Shown here one piece after another: positions 1 to 10,950 of a stretch of 64,000 bases of DNA; positions within the stretch are counted from its first letter, which is position 1, and the number at the start of each line of letters is the position of its first letter. Position numbers and translations under genes: made by a program. This stretch comes from Amaranthus tricolor (taxonomy: Eukaryota; Streptophyta; Magnoliopsida; Caryophyllales; Amaranthaceae): assembly GCF_026212465.1 (NCBI RefSeq), contig NC_080048.1, positions 27,325,420-27,389,419 of the forward strand, written 5' to 3'. A model generated the notes under the pieces. That model saw only the letters and a program-made list of their open reading frames with translations, did not search any database and was not told where the DNA came from.

Positions 1-147
1 CCGAGTTACAAGGAGCAAGGCTGCTTGTTGTGGTTTGTCAACAAGTCAAAGGAAGTGATAGCTGACATTGATGCTTCTGATAATTATTATGAATTTGCTG
101 TGGTTGAATATGTTGAAGATATCTACAAGTATTACAAGGAATCTAAG
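1..147 (+). CDS. Partial cyclin-B-like exon (window edge)
   Basis: Reading frame 1 is open from the first base to a stop at 151-153 and gives about 50 residues. It contains the segments DIDASDNYYEFAVVEYVEDI and YKYYKES, which match the region just before the cyclin box in plant B-type cyclins (family pattern DIDxxD..NPLAxVEYVxDIYxFYK). The exon probably ends at AAG before GTTTAA at 148-153, a possible splice donor; read through, it stops at once. Mitotic B-type cyclins activate CDK and carry the cyclin box in following exons, none of which appear in the next kilobases. The piece is therefore either the last exon before a break caused by transposon insertion or a captured gene fragment. The upstream part lies outside the window. 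The cyclin assignment rests on this short stretch only. Confidence 0.55.
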
Positions 148-423
148 GTTTAATTTACTTTCAACAAATTAATCAAGTAGGATGGAGGGTACAAACAGGG
201 CCGTCTCTAACATTTCAAAAACTCTGAGCAAAATATAAATTATGAACTCCTAAAATTTAACATTACGTTATATTAAATTTTGGTATTTGTAAATTTATTT
301 ATCAATACTTTAATTAGTACATTATTTTTTATCAATATAATAAAATATTGTTAAATTTTATAATTACATGGAACCAACAACTATTAATCATAAATTCAAA
401 TAGCCGTTCCTTTTACATTGAAT

Positions 424-585
424 CTTGTATGAGAACGTCTCACGTGAAACGAGCTCATACAAGCAACCCACTAATAAATAAACATCAAAAACAATGAAAT
501 ATGAATTGTGCAGAGAGCAATTTTTTTTGAAAGACTTTGGGTAAACCCAATTGAAGTCGTCTCATAGTGAGACGGTCTCAATTAA
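424..585. repeat. Short inverted-repeat region with TGAGACGGTCTCA palindrome
   Basis: A perfect 13-bp palindrome lies at 568-580. Related words (GAGAACGTCTCACGTGA) lie at about 431-447. Such GAGACGGTCTCA words are frequent ends of small non-autonomous elements in Caryophyllales genomes (general knowledge). No gene is present here. Confidence 0.35.
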
Positions 586-820
586 GAATTAGTGTTTCTT
601 TAAAGTTTAAAGTTTAAACCACTATTATCACTTATCTTAATTGAACTAATAATAAAAGTAGTAAACTAAAAATTATCAAGAGAGATTATATTGCTCACCT
701 ACAATAATTTATACTAGTATATCCTAATCATTCAATACAAGCTGATAATACAAATTTATTACCAATTTATATAATTATCTTTTAAAAATAGATTGAATGT
801 GAATACATTAAATTTTAATA

Positions 821-1070
821 GAGAAAATTATAAGAAACTACCTATTCTATACCCTTTTTTGCAAAAAACTACCTTATCTAAAATTTTATGCAAAAAACTA
901 CCTTATATAATACATTTCTTTGCAAAACACTACCTTATAACGGTTTTTACCGTTTGACCGTTTAAGTTAACTGTTGACTGTCACGTGACAGTCACGTGAC
1001 CTTATAAACCTTTGCTTCTTCTTCATTTCAGCCTCTTCCAGACATTTGCTCCTCCTTCTTCATTCGAAAA
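821..1070 (+). repeat. Left terminal inverted repeat of MULE-1
   Basis: The reverse complement of 5390-5640 matches this segment nearly base for base. It contains three copies of an ACTACCTTATxTAA-type word separated by TTTGCAAAA, and a CACGTGACxGTCACGTGAC block near 980-1000. Its inner part probably holds the promoter of the GRF ORF. Confidence 0.85.
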
Positions 1071-1175
1071 ACCGTAAATCATTCATCTTCTTTGGTGTTT
1101 CTCCCTTCTTTCTTTCTCCTTGATAACCAATCCCTAAATCATTCAAAGAACCCAATTTTTTCCAATTAATTAGTA

Positions 1176-1622
1176 ATGTCTTCTTCTTCTTCAACCGAAA
1201 ATTCGATACTTGAAAAATGTGGGTGTTGAGTTCCCTTTGCAAGGAGGGTTTCATGGACCAAGGAAAATCCAGGAAGAAGGTTTAAGACTTGCGTTTTTTA
1301 TGATCCTGATACAAATTGGAGGGGATGCAAAAAGTTTAAATGGGTTGATGAACCTGAAATGACTGTTTGGCAAAGAGAAGTCACTAACAAACTTGTGGAG
1401 GACAAGCGACAATTAGCAACCGAAATCAAGATTTTGACATCAAGGGTTTGTTGCTTGGAACATGAAAAGGAACGAGCAATTTCAGAAATTAAAAGGATTA
1501 AGAAGAAATGGATGAATGAGAGGAAGCATGGAAATCAGATTACAAGCTTTGTATTAGGATTTTTCTTTTGTTTTATGTTGGTGTTGGTTGTTTTAATCAA
1601 GGATAGTAAACGAAGTTTATGA
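1176..1622 (+). pseudogene. GRF-type zinc finger / coiled coil / membrane-anchor ORF of MULE-1 (one premature stop)
   Basis: From ATG at 1176 the frame encodes 148 residues plus stop, broken only by TGA at 1227-1229 (codon 18). Residues 15-17 (CGC), the signature GRRF at 33-36, then C39 and C51 followed by KFKWVDE form a GRF zinc finger, a single-stranded nucleic-acid-binding fold. Residues about 65-120 are charged and heptad-like (coiled coil). Residues 122-141 (ITSFVLGFFFCFMLVLVVLI) form a hydrophobic tail-anchor segment. Small GRF plus transmembrane proteins of this design are common in plant genomes and are often found inside MULEs (family knowledge). The stop may have replaced a glycine codon (GGA to TGA, inferred). 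The first ATG after 1176, at 1359, would give only the coiled coil and anchor. Its role in transposition is unknown. Confidence 0.7.
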
Positions 1623-1649
1623 CCTATTAAGAATTTGTATTAGTGATTT

Positions 1650-2740
1650 ACGTATTGTAACATGATTATGATGAATGAATTAGGTTTTTCTTGGTGTTTG
1701 AAAATCAGTTCATTGCTTTATGTTTGTACAAATCAGATGCTTTGTGTTTATTGCTTGTTTGTTGTGTTTGTGTATGAAAATTAGATGGCTCATTTGCTGT
1801 TTGCTGTTTGCTGTGTTTGGAAATCAGAGGCTCATTTGAACACAACAATGTACATTAGATGGCTCAGTTGCATACAGCAATTTACATACTGTTGCATACA
1901 TCAATGTACATATTGCTTGGTTCATTTGAACTTAACCCATACAACATACAACATACAGCAATGAGCTTAACCCAGCATAGAAAGCAATGAACTTAACCCA
2001 GCATACAACACACAACAATGCACTTAACCAAGCATACAACAATCAGATGGTTCATTTGCTTACATACAGCAACTACATGCTGCACAACACAATGCTCTTA
2101 ACCAAGCATACAACAATCAGATGGTTCAATGTCTATCAAATATGTATTTCAGCACTGATTCAAAACTAAGCAACTTGCACCAATGCTTGCTGCACTAATG
2201 AACTTATTCAAATCTGTATTCAGTGTACTCAATCATCTATGTAATACTGCATTACCAATCAACTTCAGCACATACTCATAACTAATATATAACTGATTTT
2301 CAATACCAATCAACTTCAGTAGGCACTTCAATGTGTTTCATTTCTATATTTCAGCACTGATTCAAATCTATATTTCAGCACTAATTCAAAACTAATGCTT
2401 GCTGCACTGATCTTACATACGTATACAGTACCCAATCAAGTTCAGTAACCATCTCAACACTGATCTTAAACAACAGATCAGATTTTCAGCACTAATCAAG
2501 TTCAGTAGCCATATCAAGAATGCTGCACTCAGTTATTACTTCTCAAAACACATTGAGTTTGCTGCAATTAACAAATTTACTTAATTCAACATAGTAAGTT
2601 AATGAAACAGAGTACATTCTCAGTTCATAAACTGATTTGCTTACATGTAGTTCAACACAGTACATTCTCAGTTCATATACTTATACTAATATATGTCTTA
2701 CATTAAATCAACACATTACATTCAACATTAATTTACTTAT
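1650..2740. repeat. Degenerate short repeats between the two genes of MULE-1
   Basis: The interval has no convincing gene. It is filled with imperfect repeats of words such as AACTTAACCCAGCATACAAC, CAATCAGATGGTTCATTTGC and ATTTCAGCACTGATTCAAA, spaced irregularly over about 1 kb. It separates the 3' ends of two convergent genes, so it may serve both as terminator region (inference). Confidence 0.5.
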
Positions 2741-2749
2741 ACAGCTCTA

Positions 2750-5055
2750 TATTTGACTTTGTTGATCTATTATACATGAAGTAGATGCAGCTGTTGCACT
2801 TTGCGTTTGTTGTTGACTACTGGAGCAAGGCACCTCATTTGGTGTGGATTGTTGAGTAGAAAAAGATCCCATTTTAGGCCTTCCACCCTTTGACTTGATC
2901 TTTGTTGGTGGTTGTTTGGGTGGATTCATGCAGCCTTTTTTGTAGTGACCTAGGTCACTACAATTACCGCATCTCCGTTGCTTGAATTCTCGAACAACAC
3001 TTATAGGCTTCTTACCTCCTTTACCTTCCTCAGCTTTCTTCTTTCTTTCCTCGTTTTAGGCCTTCCAGGCATCTTTCGAAATGGTGGAGGATGTGGTTTG
3101 GCTAAAGTGGTTGTCGGCCACATTTTGTGTCCTGGCATACCATAAAACTTTGGAGCATATGTCTTTGCATACGTTTCTACAAGATACGCCTCATGGACAA
3201 ATTCGTTGGCATCTAATTTTCTAAGAACAATACAAGCCATGGCATGTTTACAAGGGATCCCAATAAGATTCCAGCTTCCACAAAGGCAAGTCTTGTTGGT
3301 CAAGTTTACAACGTAAGATTCTTCATCATCATCCACCTCAAACTCAGACACATCCACTGGGATTACCCTTAAACAATATATTTCCTTTGCATTTTTTTCA
3401 ATCATTTTGGTGATAGCTGGCACCAACACACCTTTAAAGTTACTCAACCTTTCCCTTTTGGCTGCACTTCTTTGCATCACATATCTCCTAATCCACTCCA
3501 TAAGAGAAATTTAGGCTTCCCCTTTGCTTCTACTAACACATTATTGAATGACTCACAACAATTATTTAACAACATCCCAGACTTACTCCTACTACAAAAA
3601 GCATGCCTAGACCAGTGTTTAGCAGGAATAGCAGCTAGATATTCATATGCTTCAACAGAAATATTCTTTATTTCATTCATTTCTCTATCAAAATGAAACT
3701 ATAAAAGGTAAATTGTTACTAAATAGTTCGACATTACATTCAAATATTTAATTGTATACTTGATTCCATACCTTGTTGTAAGCTCTTGCTGCTTTCCAAA
3801 AGTGATGTTTGAATAACTCTCCAGGGAACTTGATCTTGAAGTTAGCCCATATATGCCTACAGCAGAACCTAATTTCAGCTTCAGGAATCACTGAGTTCAA
3901 AGCTTCAATCAAACCCTACATTGTCCACAAATTAGTATTAGGGTTATAACATTTCACGATTGTAGTGCTTCCTAGATTAAACCTCCTTATTGCTTCCGCA
4001 TAATTCCACACCCTGCTATACTCTTCACTGGCATCACCAACTAACATTTTCTTTGCAATTCTTTTAGCCATATAACACTTAGAATACTTCACTTCACAAC
4101 CTAACTCTGTGTTAACCTGTTTCTTAAATGCCTTTAATTCCCAATTTGGATTTTCCCTCCAATCCTCTATGTGTTTCTCAGCTAAATACAAAGCAGTGAC
4201 TTTGTTATTTTGGTGTTGGTGACCACAAGTGTGCTTGGGAAAATAACTCCTTATTTGAAGTGTCTCCTCATCTTTCAACTTCACAGCATGAACCTTAAAA
4301 TAACACTTCTTATCCTTCCCACAAACACAGTTCACAATTCTAGCTTTCGATTTCATGCAATCGCATCTATTGTAGCAATACACACCGATCCTACTTCTAC
4401 CATTATGCAGGTAATAATAATTGTAGCCACATTCAATAGCATGGTACCTTAATGCTTTTCTAAAGACATATGTCGAAGGAAACTTAAGGCCTAAAGACAA
4501 ATTAATCTTACCCTTTAAATCAACCTCAGGATTGAATGTAGGATAGCTACATATACCTTCCTCATCAACATTCAATGCACCCAAATCATCATCATCAGAC
4601 TCCAGTTCATCATCATTAAAGTATATGTCTCTATTGTTTTCTTCATCAACCTCCTTATCTACTATCAATCTAATTTCATCATCACCTATAAACACATCAT
4701 CAAGACCATAAACTACATTTTCTGCAAACAAATCAGAATCATCCTCATATTCATCCTCATCGCCATAACTATAATCATCATCATTGTTATCCTCAAAATC
4801 AGAAACTTCTTGCACTATGTGGCCTCTCTCATTTGGTGTAAGGTTTAGGGTAGAAATAGCAGCTGAGTTATTTGTTTTAGATCTAGGGTTAGCACTTAAA
4901 CATTCTTTATAACCCGTATATGTGTTCGGTGGTCCCATTAGCCCAACATCAACATCAACATTTTCTCTTTCCAACTCATCCAAAACCTCATGTGCCACAT
5001 CAGATCTTTCGAGCTCCACCTCATCAACCCTAACATTACCCAACTCAGTTGCCAA
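2750..5055 (-). pseudogene. MuDR/MURA-type transposase of MULE-1, core deleted and frameshifted
   Basis: On the minus strand ATG at 5055 opens an acidic N-terminus followed by a MuDR DNA-binding domain (FPSTYVFRKALRYHAIECGY, and a Cys/His-rich stretch ending in HTCGHQ). After the words TTIVKCYNPNTN the frame hits a stop near 3916 and resumes as GLIEALNSVIPEAEIRFCCR (about 3780-3915). The intervening part of the family core, which normally holds the first two catalytic aspartates, is missing. A GT-AG intron is visible at about 3700-3780. The part after it carries the CCESFNNVLVEAKGKP block. A one-base shift near 3500 separates this from the SWIM zinc finger (CLCGSW..GIPCKHAMACI), and the C-terminus has a CCHC knuckle (CGNCSDLGHYKKGC, about 2940-2985). 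This is a defective, non-catalytic copy. Confidence 0.85.
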
Positions 5056-5389
5056 CTCAGAATGCTTCTTTTTCGAACTATTGCTTTTTTCTAGATTTTC
5101 AATTTCTTCATCTTATTGATTTATCTAATTTTAAGAACCCTAATACATTATTCAGACACAACAACAATCAATTTACAAATTACAAGATAAGAAACAGGAA
5201 ATTCAATAGAAAAAAGCAGCAAAACGAAGCAGATTTGTAAAACGAATTAAATTTTAAATTATGCCTAAAATACAACAATGAAGTACAAAACCATAATTGA
5301 GTAGTAGTACATACCTCTAAAGGTTAGTAGTTTCAGCAAGATGATGTCACAAGGAGGACGGGAGCAAATTCAAGAAGTTACAGGAATGA

Positions 5390-5640
5390 TTTTTTCGAAT
5401 GAAGAAGGAGGATCAAATGTTTGGGAGAGGCTGACATGAAGAAGAATCAAAGGTTTATAAAGTCACGTGACTGTCATGTGACAGTCAACGGTTAACTTAA
5501 ACGGTCAAACGGTAAAAACCGTTATAACGTATTGTTTTGCAAAGAAATGTATTATATAAGGTAGTTTTTTGCAAAAAATTTTAGATAAGGTAGTTTTTTG
5601 CAAAAAGGGGTATAGAATAGGTCGTTTATTATAATTTTCT
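5390..5640 (-). repeat. Right terminal inverted repeat of MULE-1
   Basis: Inverted partner of 821-1070. It ends in ATAATTTTCT immediately before the target duplication. It contains the CACGTGACTGTCATGTGACA block at about 5463-5482 and probably the promoter for the minus-strand transposase. Confidence 0.85.
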
Positions 5641-5837
5641 AATTTTAATATTCTCCCTTTTCGTTTAATTTTGCTACAAAATACAAAAAAAAAACTTTCA
5701 TTTTAATTTTAACTATATAGAGAAAATATGAGGCCCTCTATAAACGAGGCCTAAGCGATAGCTCATGGTGCTTCCCATAATAGCTGGCCTTGGGTAGAAA
5801 AGGGGAGTAATGAATATATCTTGTGTTGTCTTGTTTT

Positions 5838-6545
5838 TATTGGAATTATAATGCAAATACAAATAAACAAACCAATTTGTATTTCCCTCGTGTGGATGGC
5901 AATGGAACTCCTTGCTTTGTAAATCACCAAATGGACACCATGAAGACAAGCTTGCGACAATCAGAGAAGTCGCTCGGAAACTTGATATGAGTAGAAGGCG
6001 TTCATGCATTTTTCGATTGTGATATTTCTCCCACAAAGGTGCTTGGGATGATAAATGAAAGTCACAATGAGATACAATCTATACAACAAAATCCTAGCAC
6101 AAGGAAATTGCAATAGTAAATACAAGTGTTGTAGTGAATTATGAACTTTGATGATATTAAGAGTTAATTACTCTTTCAATATTATCTCATGAAAGGAAGA
6201 ACAAGAATAAGAGTATTCTTAAGAGAGAAATAAGAAATGATATAGAGATGGGATGGAATGTCCCTTGGCATGCAACCTCTATTTATAGAGCTATGCATGA
6301 AACAATACCTCCTTTTGAAACAAAAGTGTTTCACCAAACAAATATGAATCAAAGTAATGTTTCACCAAGCAAAGCTTATGAAACAATGTAATGTTTCACC
6401 AAACAAAACTTATGAATAAAAGTAATGATTCATCAAATTCTTTGAGGCATTTAATTTGGACTTATAATATATTTATTTAGTCCCACTACTATACTAAGTA
6501 TGTAGTATATACAAATCTAGGTCTATATACTCTAAATGTTCAACA
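5838..6545 (-). repeat. 3' LTR of the copia element
   Basis: Read on the minus strand it starts TGTTGAACATTTAGAG at 6545 and ends near CCAATA at 5838. It matches 33169-34711 once the inserted segment there is ignored. A TATA-like TCTATAAATAGAG occurs on the minus strand at about 6278-6290. The inner boundary is certain. The outer end is fixed only by comparison of the two copies, to within about 15 bases. Confidence 0.85.
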
Positions 6546-6557
6546 ATCCTCCCCCAT
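6546..6557 (-). other. Polypurine tract of the copia element
   Basis: On the minus strand ATGGGGGAGGAT immediately precedes the 3' LTR start at 6545, as expected for the plus-strand primer site. Confidence 0.75.
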
Positions 6558-7099
6558 TTAGAGTATAACAAACCTCCTTCTTCCTTTACACATTAAGTAT
6601 ATAATTTCGTTTCATGCATCAACGCTAATGTCCCTACGGATTGAATTAACGCCTAGTATAAAAACACTTCACAAGCGATTGAACTAGAATGATGTCCCTA
6701 CGGATTGAATCAAATAGCCCATCCAACCACTTGAAGGTTAAATACACACAAAACCAATAACACATTGTCATTTACCTTGACACATTATATAGGGCCGTGT
6801 CCATATCTATTCATAAGTTTATTATAGTCGGATATGCCAATCTTGACTACTTGAAGCGGCCAAAACTTTGAACTTATATAGGTAGGTTCTCATTACGTAA
6901 AACATATCCCCGTAATAGGATATCACCAAGAGCTCTTCAACCCTTGACCCTGAGAACTTAAGCGACTACCTTGTCATCACGGTCTAAAGCAACTATGGGT
7001 CATTCATCCTTGTTGCTTTCAAAGATTTTAAAGGACTTTACCATATTGAATTCAAGACACAATGCTACTTGTGTGTGAATCGGGCCTTTCCTTTAAACT

Positions 7100-7437
7100 T
7101 TATTGACATAAATCGATCTCAATTGACGCTTGTTCAATTGAAACCTTACTCACGGCTTTAGTGAAAAAATCTGCCAAATTGAACTTGGCGTTCACATAGT
7201 CAAGAGTTAAGACCCCATGAATGATAAGATCTTGCACTAGACTGTGTCTAAGAGCAATGTGTCTCAACTTACCATTATACACTTGACTATAAGCTCTTCT
7301 CAAAGCCGTTGTGCAATCCGAATGAATTGCTACCGGTGAAATTGGCTTTGGCAACAAAGGTATCTCAAACATGAGATTCCTTAACCACTCCGCTTCATTT
7401 GCCGCCGAGGCGAGTGGAATGAATTCCGCAGACATAG
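7100..7437 (-). pseudogene. Copia RNase H, C-terminal fragment
   Basis: The minus-strand frame begins at the Tekay insertion edge and reads MSAEFIPLASAANEAEWLRN, then a segment with HSDCTTALRRAYSQVYNGKL, RHIALRH and NAKFNLADFFTKAVSK before its stop. These are the standard C-terminal RNase H motifs of plant Ty1/copia polyproteins (family pattern: ME/SAEF.AL, RHI..RHH, N.AD..TK). It lies directly upstream, in element orientation, of the polypurine tract and 3' LTR. About 38 residues that normally precede this part in the family are missing between here and the piece at 18243. Confidence 0.85.
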
Positions 7438-9751
7438 TGTAACACCCCGATATTTTTCCGATATATTAAATGATTTACTAGTATTATTATTATTATTATT
7501 ATTCTTTTTAGAAGAGTATATTTTTTTTTGTTATTGGGTTAAACCATGACATTTCAACTCTTTAAGGCAATTAACACCATTTTAAGCCCAAACCTTTTTC
7601 CCTAACCTATCTTTAATTTAAAAAAAAAAGAAGAGGGAAATTGAAAGGGGTGGCCGGCCATATGCGATATTTGGGGAGGATTTGTAACTTCCATTTGGGT
7701 AATTGGAAGGTTAAGGCAATTATCATAATTAAATCTCATAATTCCTTAATTGATTTCTTACCTTACATCCTTTCATTTCAAAAACATTTGCAAGAAAAAC
7801 CCTCCCAAATTCTCTCTAATCCTCACGCCTAAAATCATCATTTGGTTCATCAATTTGGTGTTTTGTTCTTGTGCAATTGTTAGTAATTCTTAATCTAGTT
7901 TTATTTTTAAGATTTAATTTAAATTTCTATGACTTTTATGTGTGTTATTTTATAATTTATGATTAGATTATGATTTAAAATTTATGTATGAAAGTATGAT
8001 GTATTTTTCTATCTAAATTAATGTGTGGTTTTAGGGTTTTAGATACGTTTATATGTGTGTGAAGGATTTGTTTGATGGATGATTGTAAAGTAAATATATA
8101 TAAAAAATGGATGCTCATAAAAAAAAATGTATGTGGTGTTAGAAACTTATTTTTATTGATTAATAGGAGGAATTTATAATGTTGGTAGAGAAATATACAT
8201 GTATATATGTGATGTGAGTGTGTGTATACATTTGTGTAAAAAGAATTATTTTTGAGGAAAAAAAATAATAATTAATTTAAATTTATTTTGTAGATGGTCA
8301 TGAAAATTATGTAAATATTGTTATTTAGATTTAATAGGAAATAAAGCATTGAAATTTATATTTTTTGTGATAAAAAAAAATGAAATGACAAAATCCCGTA
8401 GGTTTTGAAAATGGTGAAAAAAAATGTGTTTTTGGAACATTTTTGGCTTTGAAATTAGGTTAAAAATACTTATACTTTGTTATAAATTATGGAAATTGGT
8501 ATCCGGGGGTTTTGACGCCTTCCAGACACAACGGTGAAGTCGGATTTTAAGTTTGACAGTTTTAAGTTGTGTTTCTGGACAGATTATGTATGTTGTTCTG
8601 TTTTGTGTGTTTACCATGTTATAGTATGTGACGGATGTTCATGATGTGTGTGGTATTCTAGGTGTGGGTGTAATTGTATATGTGTGTTATGGATGATTTG
8701 AGGAAAATGTGTATGTGTGCTTATTTCCCGAATACGATTGAACCTTGTAGGAAGTCGATTCGTGACCGGGAATTGATTAAGGCGCTTGAGAGTTGGTTAT
8801 CTTGCTTAAGGTATGTACACGCAGCGAAGTTCGCATTTAGACCGATGTATCATATAATAATGGTATACAAAAGTAAAGTATGGATATATAGTATGAATAA
8901 TGTTATCTTTTCGAATAAATAATTTTGATATATTGTTTTGATAAGCAGAGGTAGTATGACCTCACTAACATTAAAGTGGACGTAGTATGATGTCAATTGG
9001 TGGAAATGAATTACTCGCGGTATATGGGGGCATTATGAGCCACCGCGGGGGTATGTATACTTAACCATAGGCACCGAAGTAAGGCGAGTGTTTATGGTAG
9101 AGACTTGCTTAGGGGTTAGCTTCCCCTAATGTAATGTCTCACCCATGGAGATTGGAGTTGTACCGGCAGTATGGCTGGATAGTACAGCAGTATGGCTGAC
9201 TAACCTTTATATGAAAATAATTATTCTTTATTAGCATGATCGAAGCGTACTTTTCTGCGAATTGACAGCAATTGAATTAAGTCTTTCTCTTGTTGTAATT
9301 AATTATTTGTTATGCGACGTTAGCTGGCGTGTACTTTTGGTCTTAACGACCCTGCGATGATGTTGTTTCCTATCTGGGCAATGACTAGCAGTAAGTTAAG
9401 TTGCAGGTCTGGGGAGTGAGGATTGTCCCTTGGAGAAATAAATCGTTAAGATACAGAAGTCTTGATAAAAACTTCTAATAAAGTTTAAAGAATATTTGGT
9501 TTTATGAGGCGATTTTGTTCTCAAGTTGTAATAAGTAGATTTAATTTTTCGTTCTTATCCGCTGCTAAGAATTTCTTATATCTAGTAGTTCATAATAACA
9601 CTAATAGAACTCGATCCGCAAGCTTTCCTTAATTTCAAATCTGTTTTTTTAACTGCCTTCTAACATCCTGGTTTGACTCGGACGATATATACTTGTTTTT
9701 AAAAGGTCATCTTCTTTTTTCGTACTATCCGAGTTATTCCGAGATGTTACA
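7438..9751 (+). repeat. 5' LTR of the Tekay-type element (2.3 kb)
   Basis: It begins TGTAACACCCCGATATT and ends GATGTTACA, giving terminal TGTAACA...TGTTACA. The first 1.3 kb is nearly identical to 16941-18242, with scattered substitutions and length changes in A and T runs. That indicates a comparatively recent insertion. No coding region lies within it. Confidence 0.92.
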
Positions 9752-9753
9752 AC

Positions 9754-9765
9754 TGGTATCAGAGC
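9754..9765 (+). other. Primer-binding site of the Tekay-type element
   Basis: TGGTATCAGAGC, complementary to the 3' end of initiator methionine tRNA, follows the 5' LTR by two bases. Confidence 0.92.
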
Positions 9766-10043
9766 GGGAGTTTTATTTAGTGTTATTTATCTATATCGAT
9801 AGACTAACGTAAAAAAAAAAAAAAAATTGACGAGAGTAAAAGGGGTAGACATTAAGGGGATATGATGTGTTGTGCTTGGTGTCTTTAAGCATGATGTCAT
9901 GGATAATCTTGATGTGTGCATGATAGAATTTCTGTGTTTATATCTCTGATACTCTGATTTATCTATCCTTGTCTTATCTTAGAAATTAATTGTCTCATTT
10001 TCTTTCTTTGTGAGTCAGGAAGTTCGATTATTACTTTTCTTTC

Positions 10044-10640
10044 ATGGATAAAGGAAAGAGACCGGCCGAGGAAGAAATTAATACCCGAGAGGAACCCTGG
10101 AGAGCTTTAGTTAATGCCCCAGCCTGGGCAGAAATAGAGGCTCTGGGAATTTGGGACATAAAAGAGGGAGAAAGCGATTTGGATTACACCCAACGAATGG
10201 AAATGATTTACAAGAGATCCAAACAAGTGTATGAAAGGATAGTGGACGAAGAGATGATTGAATTGAAAGAGAGGAGTGAACAGTTTCACCTAGATCTTGA
10301 CAGAAGGGTAAGAGCAGTGGAAACTGTGGGTCGGGACGGATTTGACGTTCCAGAGTCTAGTGGGGCAAGGACAAATATTATTGAGGAGGTTGTTCCTGTA
10401 GTAAACCCAAACTCAGTGTTACTAATAAACTTCGACGAGTTGGATTTCGAGGAGGATCTAGAAGAGGACCCGGAGGAGGACCCCGGTGAGGACCCAGAAG
10501 AAGAATTTGAGGAGGATTTCGAGGAAAATTTCGATGAGGAACAAGGAGAAATTATGGAGGAAGATTCCTTAGGAGTGGTAGAAGAACCTTATGAGGATAA
10601 CTTGGGAGATGGATATAATGCTGATGAGGAGGGGGAATAG
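10044..10640 (+). CDS. Acidic leader ORF upstream of gag in the Tekay-type element
   Basis: This open frame of 198 codons starts at ATG 10044, about 280 bases after the primer-binding site. The N-terminal half has a short segment (WAEIEALGIWDIKEGESDLD) and a helical charged stretch. Residues about 130-198 are extremely acidic, with repeated EEDPEED and EEDFEEN words. It has no recognised domain. It ends well before gag (11385) and is in the same reading frame as gag but separated by stops and about 740 bases. It could be a separate accessory protein or a first exon of gag. I do not know its function. Confidence 0.5.
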   Translation: MDKGKRPAEEEINTREEPWRALVNAPAWAEIEALGIWDIKEGESDLDYTQRMEMIYKRSKQVYERIVDEEMIELKERSEQFHLDLDRRVRAVETVGRDGFDVPESSGARTNIIEEVVPVVNPNSVLLINFDELDFEEDLEEDPEEDPGEDPEEEFEEDFEENFDEEQGEIMEEDSLGVVEEPYEDNLGDGYNADEEGE

Positions 10641-10701
10641 CTGATAGAGATGAAATTATGAGCGATACTGATAGCGAAGTAGTTATTCTAGGGGTTGGCC
10701 G

Positions 10702-10950
10702 GTGAGGCGAGAAGATCTTATGAGTGAGGAAGAAAGTGAGATAATTATGTGGGAGGAAGAACCACCTGAGCCAATAATTGTAGAACTTTCTGATTCCGTA
10801 GCGCGACTTACTATGAGTGATTCCTTATCTGTAGGAACCCCTTTTGATTCTGATAGCACGTCTAGCGATGACTCTGGTGATGCTGATTTTGACCCTGATC
10901 GATACATGGAGGATCAGGACCGTCTGGATGAGTCGCCTTTATTTGCCTGA
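10702..10950 (+). CDS. Second small acidic ORF in the gag leader of the Tekay-type element
   Basis: An 82-codon frame rich in Glu, Asp and Ser (EEEPPEPIIVELSD, DSDSTSSDDSGDADF). It resembles the acidic tail of the preceding ORF in composition and may be its frameshifted continuation. Between 10951 and 11384 there is only AT-rich DNA with no frame, consistent with an intron or untranslated leader. Function unknown. Confidence 0.35.
   Translation: MRREDLMSEEESEIIMWEEEPPEPIIVELSDSVARLTMSDSLSVGTPFDSDSTSSDDSGDADFDPDRYMEDQDRLDESPLFA

Larger units (their letters stand above)
821..5640. mobile_element. MULE-1: Mutator-like element with GRF ORF and defective transposase
   Basis: This 4.8-kb element is bounded by a perfect 10-bp target duplication (AATTTTAATA at 811-820 and 5641-5650), within the 9-11 bp usual for Mutator-like elements. 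It has terminal inverted repeats of about 250 bp that differ by scattered substitutions. It contains two convergent coding regions: a GRF zinc-finger/membrane ORF on the plus strand near the left end, and a MuDR-type transposase on the minus strand in the right half. The transposase has lost part of its catalytic core, so the copy is non-autonomous. The intact duplication and well-preserved inverted repeats suggest it could still have moved with a transposase supplied in trans (inference). Confidence 0.92.
196..5792. mobile_element. Old degraded DNA element split by MULE-1
   Basis: The left end (196, CAGGGCCGTCTCTAA) and the right end (reverse complement of about 5777-5792, CAAGGCCAGCTATTA) resemble each other as imperfect inverted termini. 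The sequence just inside them (about 205-260 and 5725-5775, with GAGGCCCTC and GAGGCCTAAGCGA words) resembles a widespread degraded plant repeat beginning GGGCCGTCTCTGA. MULE-1 sits inside it. No coding capacity is seen in the flanks (196-820 and 5651-5792). Target duplication not identified; the boundary call is tentative. Confidence 0.3.
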
